DNA from: Zetaproteobacteria bacterium | GTDB taxonomy: Bacteria > Pseudomonadota > Zetaproteobacteria > Mariprofundales > Mariprofundaceae | Length of the DNA stretch: 55,534 bases | Direction of reading: 5' to 3' | NCBI GenBank assembly: GCA_021545585.1 | Contig: JAJRTF010000106.1 | Location: 1-55,534, forward strand | In this document: positions 45,244-54,237 of the stretch, one piece after another | Layout: each line of letters opens with the position of its first letter | Position numbering within the stretch: position 1 is the first letter of the stretch | Program-made: the position numbers and the translations under genes | Notes under the pieces: generated by a model | Seen by the model: the letters and a program-made list of their open reading frames with translations, nothing else | What the model was told of the DNA's origin: nothing | Databases searched by the model: none

Positions 45244-45645
45244 CTAGTTGCCGATGGCCGACAGCGCCTTTTGCAGCAAGGGCCTCGCTTCTTCGACTAG
45301 GCAGGTCAATTCCGGGTTGTTGATCATCCCAACCATGGCGGCCGGATCGATGATGGATACCATGGTTTTTCCCGCCTCATCGGCATAAACAATCACATTG
45401 CATGGCAGCATCAGGCCGAGCTCCGGCTCCAGCTGCAACGCCTTATTGGCCAGCACCGGATTACAGGCACCGAGAATCACATATGGCGCCCGGTCAACAT
45501 CGATTTTCTTTTTCAAAGTCTCCGCTACATCAATACGCGTCAGAATGCCGAACCTGACATCTTTTAAAGCTTCCGTAATAGCGGTTTCAGCCTGCTCAAT
45601 ACTGCCTTCAAATACTTTTCGCATACCATAATCAGTGTTCATCAT
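45244..45645 (-). CDS. DUF302-family protein
   Basis: This 133-residue soluble protein matches the DUF302 family: EGSIEQAETAITEALKDVRFGILTRIDV at the start, KIDVDRAPYVILGACNPVLANKAL near 47-70 with a conserved Cys, and LGLMLPCNVIVY near 76-87 with a second Cys. The function is unknown; the family recurs beside sulfur-oxidation genes. Its ATG overlaps the rhodanese stop codon (ATGA), so the two are co-translated. Confidence 0.88.
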   Translation of the reverse strand: MMNTDYGMRKVFEGSIEQAETAITEALKDVRFGILTRIDVAETLKKKIDVDRAPYVILGACNPVLANKALQLEPELGLMLPCNVIVYADEAGKTMVSIIDPAAMVGMINNPELTCLVEEARPLLQKALSAIGN

Positions 45646-45980
45646 TCACCTCCCTGTTCAACCGGATAGCCGGCATTGCGCCAAGCCATAGTGCCGCCGG
45701 AAACATTAATCAAATTACCATGACCGAATTGCTGCGCCAGAAACGCTGCGGCCTGCGCCGAACGCGCACCGGAACGGCAAATCAGATAGACCTCGCCCTG
45801 CTTCGGCACTTCATCAGCCCGCGCCATCAATGTGTTCAGTGCAATCAGCTTGGCCTGCGGCACATGCACCCTGGCGTATTCCTCGGGCGTACGCACATCG
45901 ACAATCGTGCAGGTTTCACCCTTTTCCTGCGCCACCAGCCAGCGCGGATACAGTGTATTTACATCAATGGATTCAAACAT
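45642..45980 (-). CDS. Cytoplasmic single-domain rhodanese
   Basis: This 112-residue protein has rhodanese motifs: TIVDVRTPEEYARVHV near 25-40 and active-site loop CRSGARS at 68-74 (nucleophile C68). Without a signal peptide it should act in the cytoplasm as a sulfurtransferase carrying sulfane sulfur as a persulfide. The ATG at 45980 has GGAGA upstream and overlaps the preceding gene's TAA by one base. Confidence 0.93.
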   Translation of the reverse strand: MFESIDVNTLYPRWLVAQEKGETCTIVDVRTPEEYARVHVPQAKLIALNTLMARADEVPKQGEVYLICRSGARSAQAAAFLAQQFGHGNLINVSGGTMAWRNAGYPVEQGGE

Positions 45981-46393
45981 TATTTCTCCACCGGATAGCC
46001 GGCTTTCTTCCATGCCTCGATACCACCCACAACATTTTCAATATTGGTAAAGCCGTGCTCGGCCAATAACCGTGCCGCACGCGATGAACGCTTGCCGGAA
46101 TGGCAGTAGACATACACCTGTCTGTTTTTCGGTACTTCCGCCAGATGATCGGCCAGCACCTGTACCGGAATCAGCTTCGCATTCCTGATATGCCCCTGCC
46201 TGTACTCTTCAACAGTACGCACATCGAGAAACATAAATGGAATAGAGGACTCGACCCCCTGCTGCCAGTGCTGATAGGCATGTGCAAGCGGCGCATTTTC
46301 ATAGCCCTCGGAACTCTGCTCACCCATGCCACAGGCCGTGGCCAGGAATGGAATCATCAACAGCCCCATGGCACTTAATAACACTCTTTTCAT
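45980..46393 (-). CDS. Rhodanese-domain lipoprotein
   Basis: This 137-residue protein has a lipoprotein signal (LATAC, Cys21), placing it in the periplasm. The rhodanese domain has FLDVRTVEEYRQGHI near 55-69 and the loop CHSGKRS at 97-103 (nucleophile C97). The ATG at 46393 has AAGGAGAAGG upstream. Together with its cytoplasmic and membrane-anchored paralogues it could handle persulfide on the outer side of the membrane. Confidence 0.92.
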   Translation of the reverse strand: MKRVLLSAMGLLMIPFLATACGMGEQSSEGYENAPLAHAYQHWQQGVESSIPFMFLDVRTVEEYRQGHIRNAKLIPVQVLADHLAEVPKNRQVYVYCHSGKRSSRAARLLAEHGFTNIENVVGGIEAWKKAGYPVEK

Positions 46394-46476
46394 ACCTTCT
46401 CCTTTTCTCCTCACCAATATCCTTTCACAGCACCCTAACCAGCCGGCCCGGCGCTTCTGTGAGTTTGTCACCAAAG

Positions 46477-47241
46477 TCATGCATGCCAGAAATGGCCAAA
46501 CTCTTTTACTATGATCCATATAGCCATCAGGCCGAGAATCAGACTGAATGCCTTTTGCAAAGGCTGCGATGAATATCGCCCTGCAATAACACTCCCCAGC
46601 CATGACCCCACAGCAGCTAAAGCGACAATGATCCACACCTGCGGCCATGCAATATCAAGACTTTCACCATAGCTGACAGCAGCAACCAGTGAGCTGGATA
46701 TAATAAGAATCAGCGAATGCGCGATAGCCTACTGGTATGTGGCCACGCCGAGCATCAATAACAGCGGTACAATCAGGAATCCACCACCGACACCTAACAG
46801 CCCTGTCACCATTCCCGAAGCAATGCCCGCCAGCAGGGAGTATCTACAGTTGCACGGTGTTTTCTTCGCATGTGCGCTGACCAGCTTCATGCGGTCGGTA
46901 TGAATCCACCACGCAACAATCAGCACCAGCAGCGAAAATATAATTGCCTGCACCTGATCATCCATGCGAAGGCCAATATGTGCGCCGCTAAAACCGCCAA
47001 CCATGCCGCCAATGGCAAAGTAGCGATGCAGGCGCCATTCGATGAGTTTCCACCTTTTATTCTGCAGCAGTGCAATAAAACTGACTGATGCGACAATGAT
47101 AAGGCTGGTAGCTATTGCCTGCTTCAATGGCATGCCTGCGCCAAAGCTGAGCAGAGGAACGGCAACCATGCCGCCACCCGCTGCAAACAAAGACAGTAGA
47201 AGGCCGATAAACGGCGCTGCCAGCCACAGGGAGAGGCTCAT
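46477..47241 (-). pseudogene. TauE/SafE-family transporter, interrupted by in-frame TAG
   Basis: This family of membrane proteins moves sulfite, thiosulfate or organosulfonates. The reading frame starts at 47241 (LFAAGGGMVAVPLLSFGAG, then GLLGVGGGFLIVPLLLMLGV), meets TAG at 46729-46731 after 170 residues, then continues without a frameshift for 83 more codons (AIAHSLILIISSSL, then FSLILGLMAIWIIVKEF) to TGA at 46477. The second half completes the expected helices of the TauE fold, so this is one gene with one nonsense change, probably CAG to TAG. Truncated, it would lack about three helices. Confidence 0.85.
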
Positions 47242-47244
47242 ATA

Positions 47245-47652
47245 TCAGGCTCCGGCCTTGACCGGAAGGCCCGAGCCCTGCCATGCAGACATGCCGCCCG
47301 AGAAGTTATAGACCGGTTTAAATCCGGCTCGCGCCAACGTTGTCGCGGCAACGGCCGAACGGTTTCCCGAGGCACAAACCACCACGACCGGCTTATCCCC
47401 GGCCACCTCATGCTTGCGGGCATCAATCTCATGCAGCGGAATATGTAAGGCATCCGGCGCATGCCCGGATGTCCATTCGCCCAGCGTGCGCACATCCACA
47501 AGCGTAGGCTGCTGATCTCTTAAACGCATATATTCACTCGCCGAGATCGAACTGACGCCGGATAATTTCGGCGCCAGCATCCGCTGCCAGAGCATCCAGG
47601 CCACAAACAGGCCCATGAATACATATCCGATATTTTGCTGTATGGCATCCAT
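47245..47652 (-). CDS. Membrane-anchored rhodanese
   Basis: This 135-residue protein has one N-terminal transmembrane helix (about 9-24) and a rhodanese domain with LVDVRTLGEWTSGHAPDALHIPL near 51-73 and loop CASGNRS at 93-99 (nucleophile C93). I start at the ATG at 47652, which has AGGAAA upstream. It ends three bases before the TauE/SafE start. A BigR-type operon with rhodanese and TauE proteins is known in plant-associated bacteria for sulfide detoxification, and this pair resembles it. Confidence 0.9.
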   Translation of the reverse strand: MDAIQQNIGYVFMGLFVAWMLWQRMLAPKLSGVSSISASEYMRLRDQQPTLVDVRTLGEWTSGHAPDALHIPLHEIDARKHEVAGDKPVVVVCASGNRSAVAATTLARAGFKPVYNFSGGMSAWQGSGLPVKAGA

Positions 47653-47693
47653 CAATGGTTATTTCCTCTATGGTCGTCATTCGTGTAAAAACA

Positions 47694-47752
47694 GGCGGGT
47701 ACGGGTGGTGTCCGCACATGGGGAGGGGCAGAAAGAGCCACCCGTACCCGCC
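47694..47752 (-). terminator. Long-stem hairpin, terminator-like
   Basis: A perfect 15-bp inverted repeat (47694-47708 with 47738-47752; GGCGGGTACGGGTGG) encloses 29 bases. On the minus strand it is followed by TGTTTTTA, so it can act as a rho-independent terminator or attenuator between the DUF2892 gene and the rhodanese genes. It may separate the pump part from the sulfurtransferase part of the cluster. Confidence 0.7.
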
Positions 47753-47763
47753 ATCAGGTTCTA

Positions 47764-47973
47764 TCAGCCGTGCTTCATGCCCAGCTTCGATAGAATGGTT
47801 TCCATCAGGCACCATCTGGTGATGCCTGATTGTAACAGGTTGGCGCCGACAAATGCCGTGAACCACAGCCATGTTGGGTCTGTTAGAACAATACCGTTAT
47901 AACGGTATGCCAGATACAGGCTTAGCAGGATAAAACTGCCTGCGATAATGCGAATTGCGCGTTGAATGGTCAT
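47764..47973 (-). CDS. DUF2892 membrane protein (YgaP transmembrane-like)
   Basis: This 69-residue protein has two hydrophobic helices (about 5-24 and 33-52) and the pattern RAIRIIAGSFILLSL ... FVGANLLQSGITRWCLMETIL typical of DUF2892. In YgaP this unit is fused to a rhodanese; here the membrane unit and rhodanese are separate neighbours. A conserved Cys (about 55) faces the C-terminal end. Confidence 0.9.
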   Translation of the reverse strand: MTIQRAIRIIAGSFILLSLYLAYRYNGIVLTDPTWLWFTAFVGANLLQSGITRWCLMETILSKLGMKHG

Positions 47974-47985
47974 AATAATCTCCTT

Positions 47986-48489
47986 TTATTTTCCTGACGG
48001 GGGTAACTGATAATTGCTGTGGCAAGCCACGCACAAGTTCATGGTCTCAGCCAGTTTTCTCTGAATATCAGTCTTCACTTCTGTAAGCCCGCCGGTAGCA
48101 GCCACCTGTTTTGCATCGCTGGCAATAGCCGCGATATCATCAAAGGCCTGATGGGTCGCAAAGCCAAGTTGCTTGAAAGCCAGCGGTAATTTGGCCTTCA
48201 GCCTCACATCCATGGTGGTGGTTGCCTGCATACCGACCTCGCTGGCCGCCGCTGCAATCTGATTCATATGATTGTCCGCCAGACCTTCTGTGATTTGCTG
48301 GGTTGCGGATAACAGCTGACGCATCTCAGCCAATACCAGCTTCCGTTCACCGGCATCAAGCAGCACTTCTGTGCGACCGTCATTAGCAGGGGAAGTGCTG
48401 CCAAGCACAATGAACTTCAATGCAATGCCAGCCAGGACAACTGTTAATACCAAAATAATTACCCATAGTGTCTTTGTGTTTTTCATCAT
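47986..48489 (-). CDS. Membrane-anchored c-type cytochrome (c'/c556-like)
   Basis: This 167-residue protein has an N-terminal membrane anchor (about 8-29), a helical periplasmic domain and a single C-terminal heme site CVACH at 153-157. A heme near the C-terminus of a helical bundle is the layout of cytochrome c' and c556. The ATG overlaps the RND pump's stop codon (ATGA), so it is co-translated with the pump. Maturation by the ResB/CcsA system encoded elsewhere in this window is expected. Its partner is unknown. Confidence 0.85.
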   Translation of the reverse strand: MMKNTKTLWVIILVLTVVLAGIALKFIVLGSTSPANDGRTEVLLDAGERKLVLAEMRQLLSATQQITEGLADNHMNQIAAAASEVGMQATTTMDVRLKAKLPLAFKQLGFATHQAFDDIAAIASDAKQVAATGGLTEVKTDIQRKLAETMNLCVACHSNYQLPPSGK

Positions 48490-51400
48490 TTACCCTTCAC
48501 CGGCTGCATATCATAGCTATCGCCCTGCAGAGGCTTGTTCCGCTGCCACAGGTAATACATCAACGGAGTTACAAACAGAGTCAATATGGTGGCGGCCAGC
48601 GTACCAAAGGCCATGGAGACACCCAGCCCGCCAAACACAGGGTCGCTGATCATGATTGACGTGCCGGCAATCACGGCCAAAGCAGTCAGCAGAATCGGGC
48701 GAGCACGCACCGCACCTGCTTCAAGTACGGCTGTCTTCACATCGTAACCCTTTCGGCGATAATCGAGGATAAAGTCGATCAGCAGTGTCGAATTGCGCAC
48801 CACAATACCAGCCAGAGCGATCATGCCGATCATGGATGTGGCAGTGAACGCCTGCCCGGTCAGCATATGGCCGGGAAAAATACCGATCATCGTCAGTGCT
48901 GTCGGTGCCATCACCAGCATCGGAAGAATAAACTGGCCATAATAAGCCACCATCAACAGATAAATAAGAACCAGTGCAACAATAAACGCGGCTCCCAGGT
49001 CGCGGAATACATCCAGTGTCAGACGCATCTCACCATCCCAGAGAAGATGATAACCAAAGGTGTCTTCGGGAGCCGTGTCGGTAAAGCGCATGCCTCCCGT
49101 CTTCAACGTAATTCCGGGAAGAACTTCGCTGCCATCCAGCCTGCTATCCATATCCAGCAATGAGTACACCTGCGAGCCCTGCTTCAGCTCACCTGTCACA
49201 TAGACGACCGGGTGACCGTCCTTGCTGAAAACCGGTTTGGCTGCCGTTGTTTTTTCAATACTGGCTATCGCCGATAGCGGTACAGGCCCGTGACTTCCGC
49301 TTACATAGATACGGTTCAGGTCCTCGGCATGGGCACGCAATGCTCCTGGAAGCTGCACATGCAAATGTACCGCATGGCGCTCTTCAGCAATATGTACCGC
49401 TCCAAAATTGTAACCCTCAAGAAAATCACGCAGTACTGCTTCAACCTGCCCGGTCGCCACACCCAGTCGTGCCGCTTTTTCCTTGTTCACATGGATATTC
49501 AGCTGCTGCTGGGCCGCACCAACCGAGTTGTCTATATCGGTCACATCGTAGGTTCCGGCAAACACATCGCTCACCCTGGCTGCAACAGCACGCTGCTGCT
49601 GATAATCAGGTCCGTAGATCTCTGCCAGCAGGGTTGCACGAACCGGAGGCCCCGGAGGATCTTCCACCAGTTTCACCGATGCGCTCGGCCAGCGCTCAAG
49701 CACCGGCTTCAGGGCATCGCGAAGTTGCAGTACAATGTCGGAAGAGCGCACGGAACGCTGATGTTTATCCAGTAAGTTCACCCGAACTTCGCCCAGCTGC
49801 GGTCCCTCCCTGAACAGAGCGGCACCACGCAACATACCGTTAAAATCAATCGGACCGGCACGGCCGACAAAGGTTTCGTAATCCTGCACCATCGGATTCA
49901 GACGCAGTACATCGCCTATATCACGTGCCAACCGGTCCGTATCTTCCAGGGTCGACCCTTCGGGCAAATCAATCGTGATATTGAACGTATTCTGGTTGCC
50001 TTTGGGCAGCATCTTCAATTCAACCGCCCCAGGCGTCAGCGGCCCGTTAATGCCGGCTGGACGCATAAACTGCCAGCCCGGCTCCCACATGGCCGCAGCA
50101 AACAGGACAGCTACCACCAGCCAAAACATGCGGCGTCTGGATTTATTCTCAATCAGCGGTACTGCCAGATGCATATAGGTACGGTGTACCCGGTCCTTTG
50201 GCTGCTCATCTTTTTCTTCCAGCGTCGGCGGTACCATTTTGCATGGCATCCAGCGCTGTGCAATCCACGGTGTAAAGGCATAGGCAATAATAAGTGATGC
50301 CGCCATAGCCAGAGGTGCATTGAACGGAATCGGTGCCATATACGGACCCATCATGCCGGTCACAAATACCATCGGGATGAACGCCAGAATAACGGCTGCT
50401 GTTGCCACCATCGTCGGCTTACCTGTTTCGTTGGTGGCATGAATAATCAGCTTTGCTTTATCGGATAATTTTGTCACACCACGATGCAGATGCCGGTGAA
50501 TATTTTCAATCACCACGATCGCATCATCAACCAGAAGCCCCAGAGCCAGAATCAGCGAAAAGAGTGTAATTCTGTTAATGGTCTGATCCGCCAGCAAGCC
50601 GATCGCCAGCACAATAAACAGAATCAGCGGAATATTAAGCGTCACAATGGTGGCTTCCCGCCAACCGAGGAACAGCAGCAGAATCAGAATCACTGTCGCA
50701 ATAGCAATACCCAGATGCTCGACCAGCAGATTCACCGCTGCATTCGCCCGTTCGCCGGAATCGCGGGTAATATCCACCCGCACATTATCCGGAATAAAGT
50801 CGCCTTTCAGTTCATCCAGTTTCTTCTCAATACGCTGCGTGACAAAAACCGCATTGGTGCCGCGTTTTTTTGCCAGTGCTATGGATACGGCCGGAGCTTC
50901 CGGCTCCCCTGCCTGCATAACATCCGTAGCTGCCGGGCCAAAACCGATCCTGTGCATTTGACGGACTTCGACCGGGCCATCGCTAATATCGGCTATATCG
51001 CGCAGATAAACCGGCTTACTCCGACTCTGACCGACAATCAGCATGCCGACTTGAGCGGCACTTTTAAGATAACCGTCCAGCCAGATCCGCGTTACCTGGT
51101 TATTACCGACCAGATTGCCCACCGGACCACCAGCATTCGCACCAACCAGCACGCGATGCAGCTGATCCAGAGTAATGCCATAGGCTGCCATTTTTGATGG
51201 GTCAATCTGAATACGTACTTCTCGATCCCGGCCGCCGACAATATCCGCCACCGACACGCCTTCAAGCGGCGCCAGCTGTTCCCGCACCCGCTCAGCCAGA
51301 CGCTTCAGGGATAATCCATCCATCTGTGGTGAGGACAGGGTAATCACCGATACCGGGACATCATCCACATCCATCGGCTTCACCAATGGTTGTGACGCTC

Positions 51401-51806
51401 CGGCAGGGATACGATCCAGATTATGCATAATGCGGTCATATAACTTGACCAGACTCGCTTCCTTATCTTCACCGATATTGAACATCACCGTGACCACACC
51501 AACCGAATCCATAGCTGCGCCGAAGGTATGATCCACGCCGGTCATTTCCCGCATAATCATTTCCAATGGCCGTACGATAAGATTCTGCACCTCTTCCGGA
51601 CTGGCCCCGCGCATCTGCACAATCACATTGGCAGCAGGAACATCGATCTGGGGATTTTCCTCACGCGGCGTCACCATCAATGCCACTGCGCCAATCAGGA
51701 AAATCAGAATACTGATAATCGGCGTCAGATTCGTCCGCATGGCCGCCAGACCGAGTCGGCCGGCGATATTCAAATCGTCGTGTTCATTTAAATGTTTATC
51801 GGTCAT
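48486..51806 (-). CDS. RND-family efflux permease
   Basis: This 1106-residue inner-membrane proton-driven pump has the 12-helix, two-repeat RND plan with large periplasmic loops after helices 1 and 7. It shows the N-terminal LGLAAMRTNLTPIISILIFL helix, the paired aspartates of helix 4 in LVDDAIVVIENI (near 410), and GMIALAGIVVRNSTLLIDF in the second half. Genes for a fusion protein and outer-membrane channel precede it with overlaps, making a full tripartite pump. The substrate is not evident; the cluster suggests a sulfur compound, though multidrug export is also possible. Confidence 0.92.
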   Translation of the reverse strand: MTDKHLNEHDDLNIAGRLGLAAMRTNLTPIISILIFLIGAVALMVTPREENPQIDVPAANVIVQMRGASPEEVQNLIVRPLEMIMREMTGVDHTFGAAMDSVGVVTVMFNIGEDKEASLVKLYDRIMHNLDRIPAGASQPLVKPMDVDDVPVSVITLSSPQMDGLSLKRLAERVREQLAPLEGVSVADIVGGRDREVRIQIDPSKMAAYGITLDQLHRVLVGANAGGPVGNLVGNNQVTRIWLDGYLKSAAQVGMLIVGQSRSKPVYLRDIADISDGPVEVRQMHRIGFGPAATDVMQAGEPEAPAVSIALAKKRGTNAVFVTQRIEKKLDELKGDFIPDNVRVDITRDSGERANAAVNLLVEHLGIAIATVILILLLFLGWREATIVTLNIPLILFIVLAIGLLADQTINRITLFSLILALGLLVDDAIVVIENIHRHLHRGVTKLSDKAKLIIHATNETGKPTMVATAAVILAFIPMVFVTGMMGPYMAPIPFNAPLAMAASLIIAYAFTPWIAQRWMPCKMVPPTLEEKDEQPKDRVHRTYMHLAVPLIENKSRRRMFWLVVAVLFAAAMWEPGWQFMRPAGINGPLTPGAVELKMLPKGNQNTFNITIDLPEGSTLEDTDRLARDIGDVLRLNPMVQDYETFVGRAGPIDFNGMLRGAALFREGPQLGEVRVNLLDKHQRSVRSSDIVLQLRDALKPVLERWPSASVKLVEDPPGPPVRATLLAEIYGPDYQQQRAVAARVSDVFAGTYDVTDIDNSVGAAQQQLNIHVNKEKAARLGVATGQVEAVLRDFLEGYNFGAVHIAEERHAVHLHVQLPGALRAHAEDLNRIYVSGSHGPVPLSAIASIEKTTAAKPVFSKDGHPVVYVTGELKQGSQVYSLLDMDSRLDGSEVLPGITLKTGGMRFTDTAPEDTFGYHLLWDGEMRLTLDVFRDLGAAFIVALVLIYLLMVAYYGQFILPMLVMAPTALTMIGIFPGHMLTGQAFTATSMIGMIALAGIVVRNSTLLIDFILDYRRKGYDVKTAVLEAGAVRARPILLTALAVIAGTSIMISDPVFGGLGVSMAFGTLAATILTLFVTPLMYYLWQRNKPLQGDSYDMQPVKGK

Positions 51807-52876
51807 TTTCCGCGACCGGGCTGGGCGGCCTTATATGTCAGAGCGACGACCTTCATGCCGCTTTTCAGCGCCGGCTTGCCGTTCCATGCAATCACATCCC
51901 CTGCATGCAGACCTGCCAGAACCTCAGCCCGTCCATCGACAACCTGCCCAAGTCGGAGCTGGCGATAGTGGGCAATACCCTGTGCATCGACAACATACAC
52001 CGCATGTAACCCTGCACGGGCAATCACGGCTTGAAGCGGAACGCGCAGTACCTGACGACTGCCGATACGAAATCCGGCTTGTGCATACATACCGGGATGG
52101 ATTTCCTCAGCAGCAGGTAATGCTGTTTTAACAAGGAACTGATGAGAAACCGGATCGGCAGCCTGCACCACCTGACGTACCACGCCCTGATAACTGCGAT
52201 GCAGGGAAGGAATCTCTATATCGACAGCGTCCCCGGCATGAATGCCGCTGACAAAGCGTTCAGATACAAATGTTTCAACCAGCAGGCTGGCCGGATCCTC
52301 CAGCGTCAGAATAGCAACACCGGGTGCAGCCAAATCCCCCTGGCTCAAGCGCTTTTCTACCACAACGCCATCAACCGGTGACCGCACATCGGCATAGCTA
52401 AGCTGATTCTTGGCCTGCTCCACCTGCGATTTGGCAACCTCATAACGCAGCCGAGCCTTGGCTGCCTGCTGGCCCGTCACCGCGCCGGCCTTCAACAGTT
52501 CGTTATAACGCTGTTCGTCTGCTTCTGCATCAGCCAGGTCAGCTTTGGCCTGAATCAATGCCTGCCTGGCATCCACCGGATCAACCTGAACCAGTATCTG
52601 GTCGCGATGAACCCTGTCCCCTTCGCGTACCGCCATCTTACGGATATAACCGGACAGGCGGGAACTTATGGACACTCGGTGATCGGAAGTGACCGTGCCG
52701 CTGGTAACATAATGTGCCGCCACTTCATCGACTTCCAATGTCATGGTTTGTGCCGCTGCAGTAGTGGTGGCTGCTGTTTGCTGCTGCGCATCATTGGAGC
52801 AGCCCGCCAACACCAGCACTCCCGCAATCAGGAGAGCAATATCAACCCGCATACCCTGTCCGTTGCTCGCAATCAT
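51803..52876 (-). CDS. RND pump membrane fusion lipoprotein (HlyD/AcrA family)
   Basis: This 357-residue periplasmic adaptor has a lipoprotein signal (LAGC, Cys26). A barrel-sandwich domain (SSRLSGYIRKMAVREGDRVHRDQILVQVDP) is followed by a coiled-coil hairpin (about 107-160, rich in Ala, Glu and Lys), then a second biotinyl-like half (YADVRSPVDGVV) and beta-barrel domains. Its ATG overlaps the TolC-like gene's stop and its stop overlaps the RND start (both four bases). Confidence 0.92.
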   Translation of the reverse strand: MIASNGQGMRVDIALLIAGVLVLAGCSNDAQQQTAATTTAAAQTMTLEVDEVAAHYVTSGTVTSDHRVSISSRLSGYIRKMAVREGDRVHRDQILVQVDPVDARQALIQAKADLADAEADEQRYNELLKAGAVTGQQAAKARLRYEVAKSQVEQAKNQLSYADVRSPVDGVVVEKRLSQGDLAAPGVAILTLEDPASLLVETFVSERFVSGIHAGDAVDIEIPSLHRSYQGVVRQVVQAADPVSHQFLVKTALPAAEEIHPGMYAQAGFRIGSRQVLRVPLQAVIARAGLHAVYVVDAQGIAHYRQLRLGQVVDGRAEVLAGLHAGDVIAWNGKPALKSGMKVVALTYKAAQPGRGK

Positions 52877-54234
52877 TCAATTACCCCCTCATGCAATGAG
52901 CCAGCGGCCAGCAATAATGCAACCCTGGCAATGATGACTTCATATTTAGCCTGGATATTTGCCACTCTGGAGGCATCCATACGCACCTGTGCATCCAGAA
53001 CATCGGATGTTTTCTCTAGGCCCTGACGGTGGCGAAGTGACTTGATTCGTAACGATTCCGATGTCTGTATCAATGCCTCATGTTCGCTTTCAAAACGCTT
53101 TTCTGCCGTACGTAAACTACGCCAGGCCTGTCGAATTTCGTTACCGATCTGCTGCTGCTTATCTTCAAGCTGCAATTCCAGCGACAGTTTGTCCGACTCT
53201 GCAGCGCGAACACGCGCTCTGTCTGCACCGCCAGCAAACAGATTCATGCTGACCGTAGCGCCAATCATGGTATTTCTGTTTTTCAGCCCGAATCGTTCGT
53301 TATTCCACTCCTGAGCTGCCATCAGGTTAACCTGAGGAAGATAGCCGGACCGGGCCTGCCGTCGGGCTGATTCAGCCGCTTTCAATTCGCTTTGCATGGC
53401 CAGAAGGTCTGACCGTCGCTCATACATACCATCCAGTAAATCCTGCAAAGACTGAGATATATTTTTCACAACCGGCTCCGCCAGTGAGCCCATCTCCAGC
53501 CTGTGATCACGGCCCAGCAACAGATTCAGAGCCTCCACACTATCGGCAAATGCAGCCCTGGCCTGATCCAGCTCAACCTCGCTTCTTAGCAGATGGACGT
53601 GTGCATCCATGACATCACTGTTAATCGCCATGCCCCGCTGCTGCAAAGCTTTGGCATCCTGCCAGCGCTTTTTCGCCGCCTGCACCGCCTTCTCACCGGC
53701 ATCCATCTGCTCCCGGGTCTGTCGGACATAAACGTAAGCAACTGTCGTTTTATAAATTAAACGCTGTTTCTCAAACTGATATGCCAGCGCACTGGCATCG
53801 GCATGGTGTCTGGCGCGCGCCCGACCGGCCCAGTAAGCGCCTCCGGAAAATATCGGCATACTCAGGCCCAGACGCGACTGGTAGTTATTTATATAGCCAG
53901 GCTGATTCAGTTTGGCAGGATTGAAATCCGCCGCCGTAATACGACCCTGCTGCAACCTGGTTCCGAAATATGCCAGTGGCGAGTCCGTACGAACCACGCC
54001 GGTAGCAATATCAATACGTGGGAATAGCGCCGCTGTTGCGGCATCGGCATCGGCATCGGCCCTGTCTTTTCTGCTTTCCGCCACGGCCAGCATGCGGTTA
54101 TGCTCAAGCGCCAGTGAAATACTCTTTTTCAGACTCACCACTTCATCTGCCGGGCTTAAAGCAGGCGCTATCAGCAAGGCCAGCATAAACATTAGAACAT
54201 AACGAATTATTGATATATAAGCTGAAAAAAACAC
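52873..54234 (-). CDS. TolC-family outer-membrane channel
   Basis: This 453-residue exported protein has a signal peptide (about 1-29, ending ALSPADE) and long alpha-helical repeats typical of TolC. Matching elements are SLALEHNRMLAVAESRKDRADAD, FPRIDIATGVVR and LNLLLGRD in the first half, and YLPQVNLMAAQEW and MNLFAGGADRARVRAAE in the second. I start at GTG 54234, which has GAGG about eight bases upstream, three bases after the ArsR stop. A later ATG at 54192 is possible. It completes the tripartite pump. Confidence 0.92.
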   Translation of the reverse strand: MFFSAYISIIRYVLMFMLALLIAPALSPADEVVSLKKSISLALEHNRMLAVAESRKDRADADADAATAALFPRIDIATGVVRTDSPLAYFGTRLQQGRITAADFNPAKLNQPGYINNYQSRLGLSMPIFSGGAYWAGRARARHHADASALAYQFEKQRLIYKTTVAYVYVRQTREQMDAGEKAVQAAKKRWQDAKALQQRGMAINSDVMDAHVHLLRSEVELDQARAAFADSVEALNLLLGRDHRLEMGSLAEPVVKNISQSLQDLLDGMYERRSDLLAMQSELKAAESARRQARSGYLPQVNLMAAQEWNNERFGLKNRNTMIGATVSMNLFAGGADRARVRAAESDKLSLELQLEDKQQQIGNEIRQAWRSLRTAEKRFESEHEALIQTSESLRIKSLRHRQGLEKTSDVLDAQVRMDASRVANIQAKYEVIIARVALLLAAGSLHEGVIE

Positions 54235-54237
54235 GCT

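Noticed and set aside
41013-47241. Genome-wide TAG recoding
   Set aside because: TAG ends many intact genes in this window (tyrS, yciB, the ABC-like ATPase, the DUF302 gene, the TPMT-like gene), and all essential genes lack internal TAG. Local readthrough remains open, general recoding does not.
50484-51197. A 237-codon open frame on the plus strand inside the RND permease gene
   Set aside because: It is antisense to a clear RND permease and rich in His, Gln and Asn, as expected for a shadow frame.
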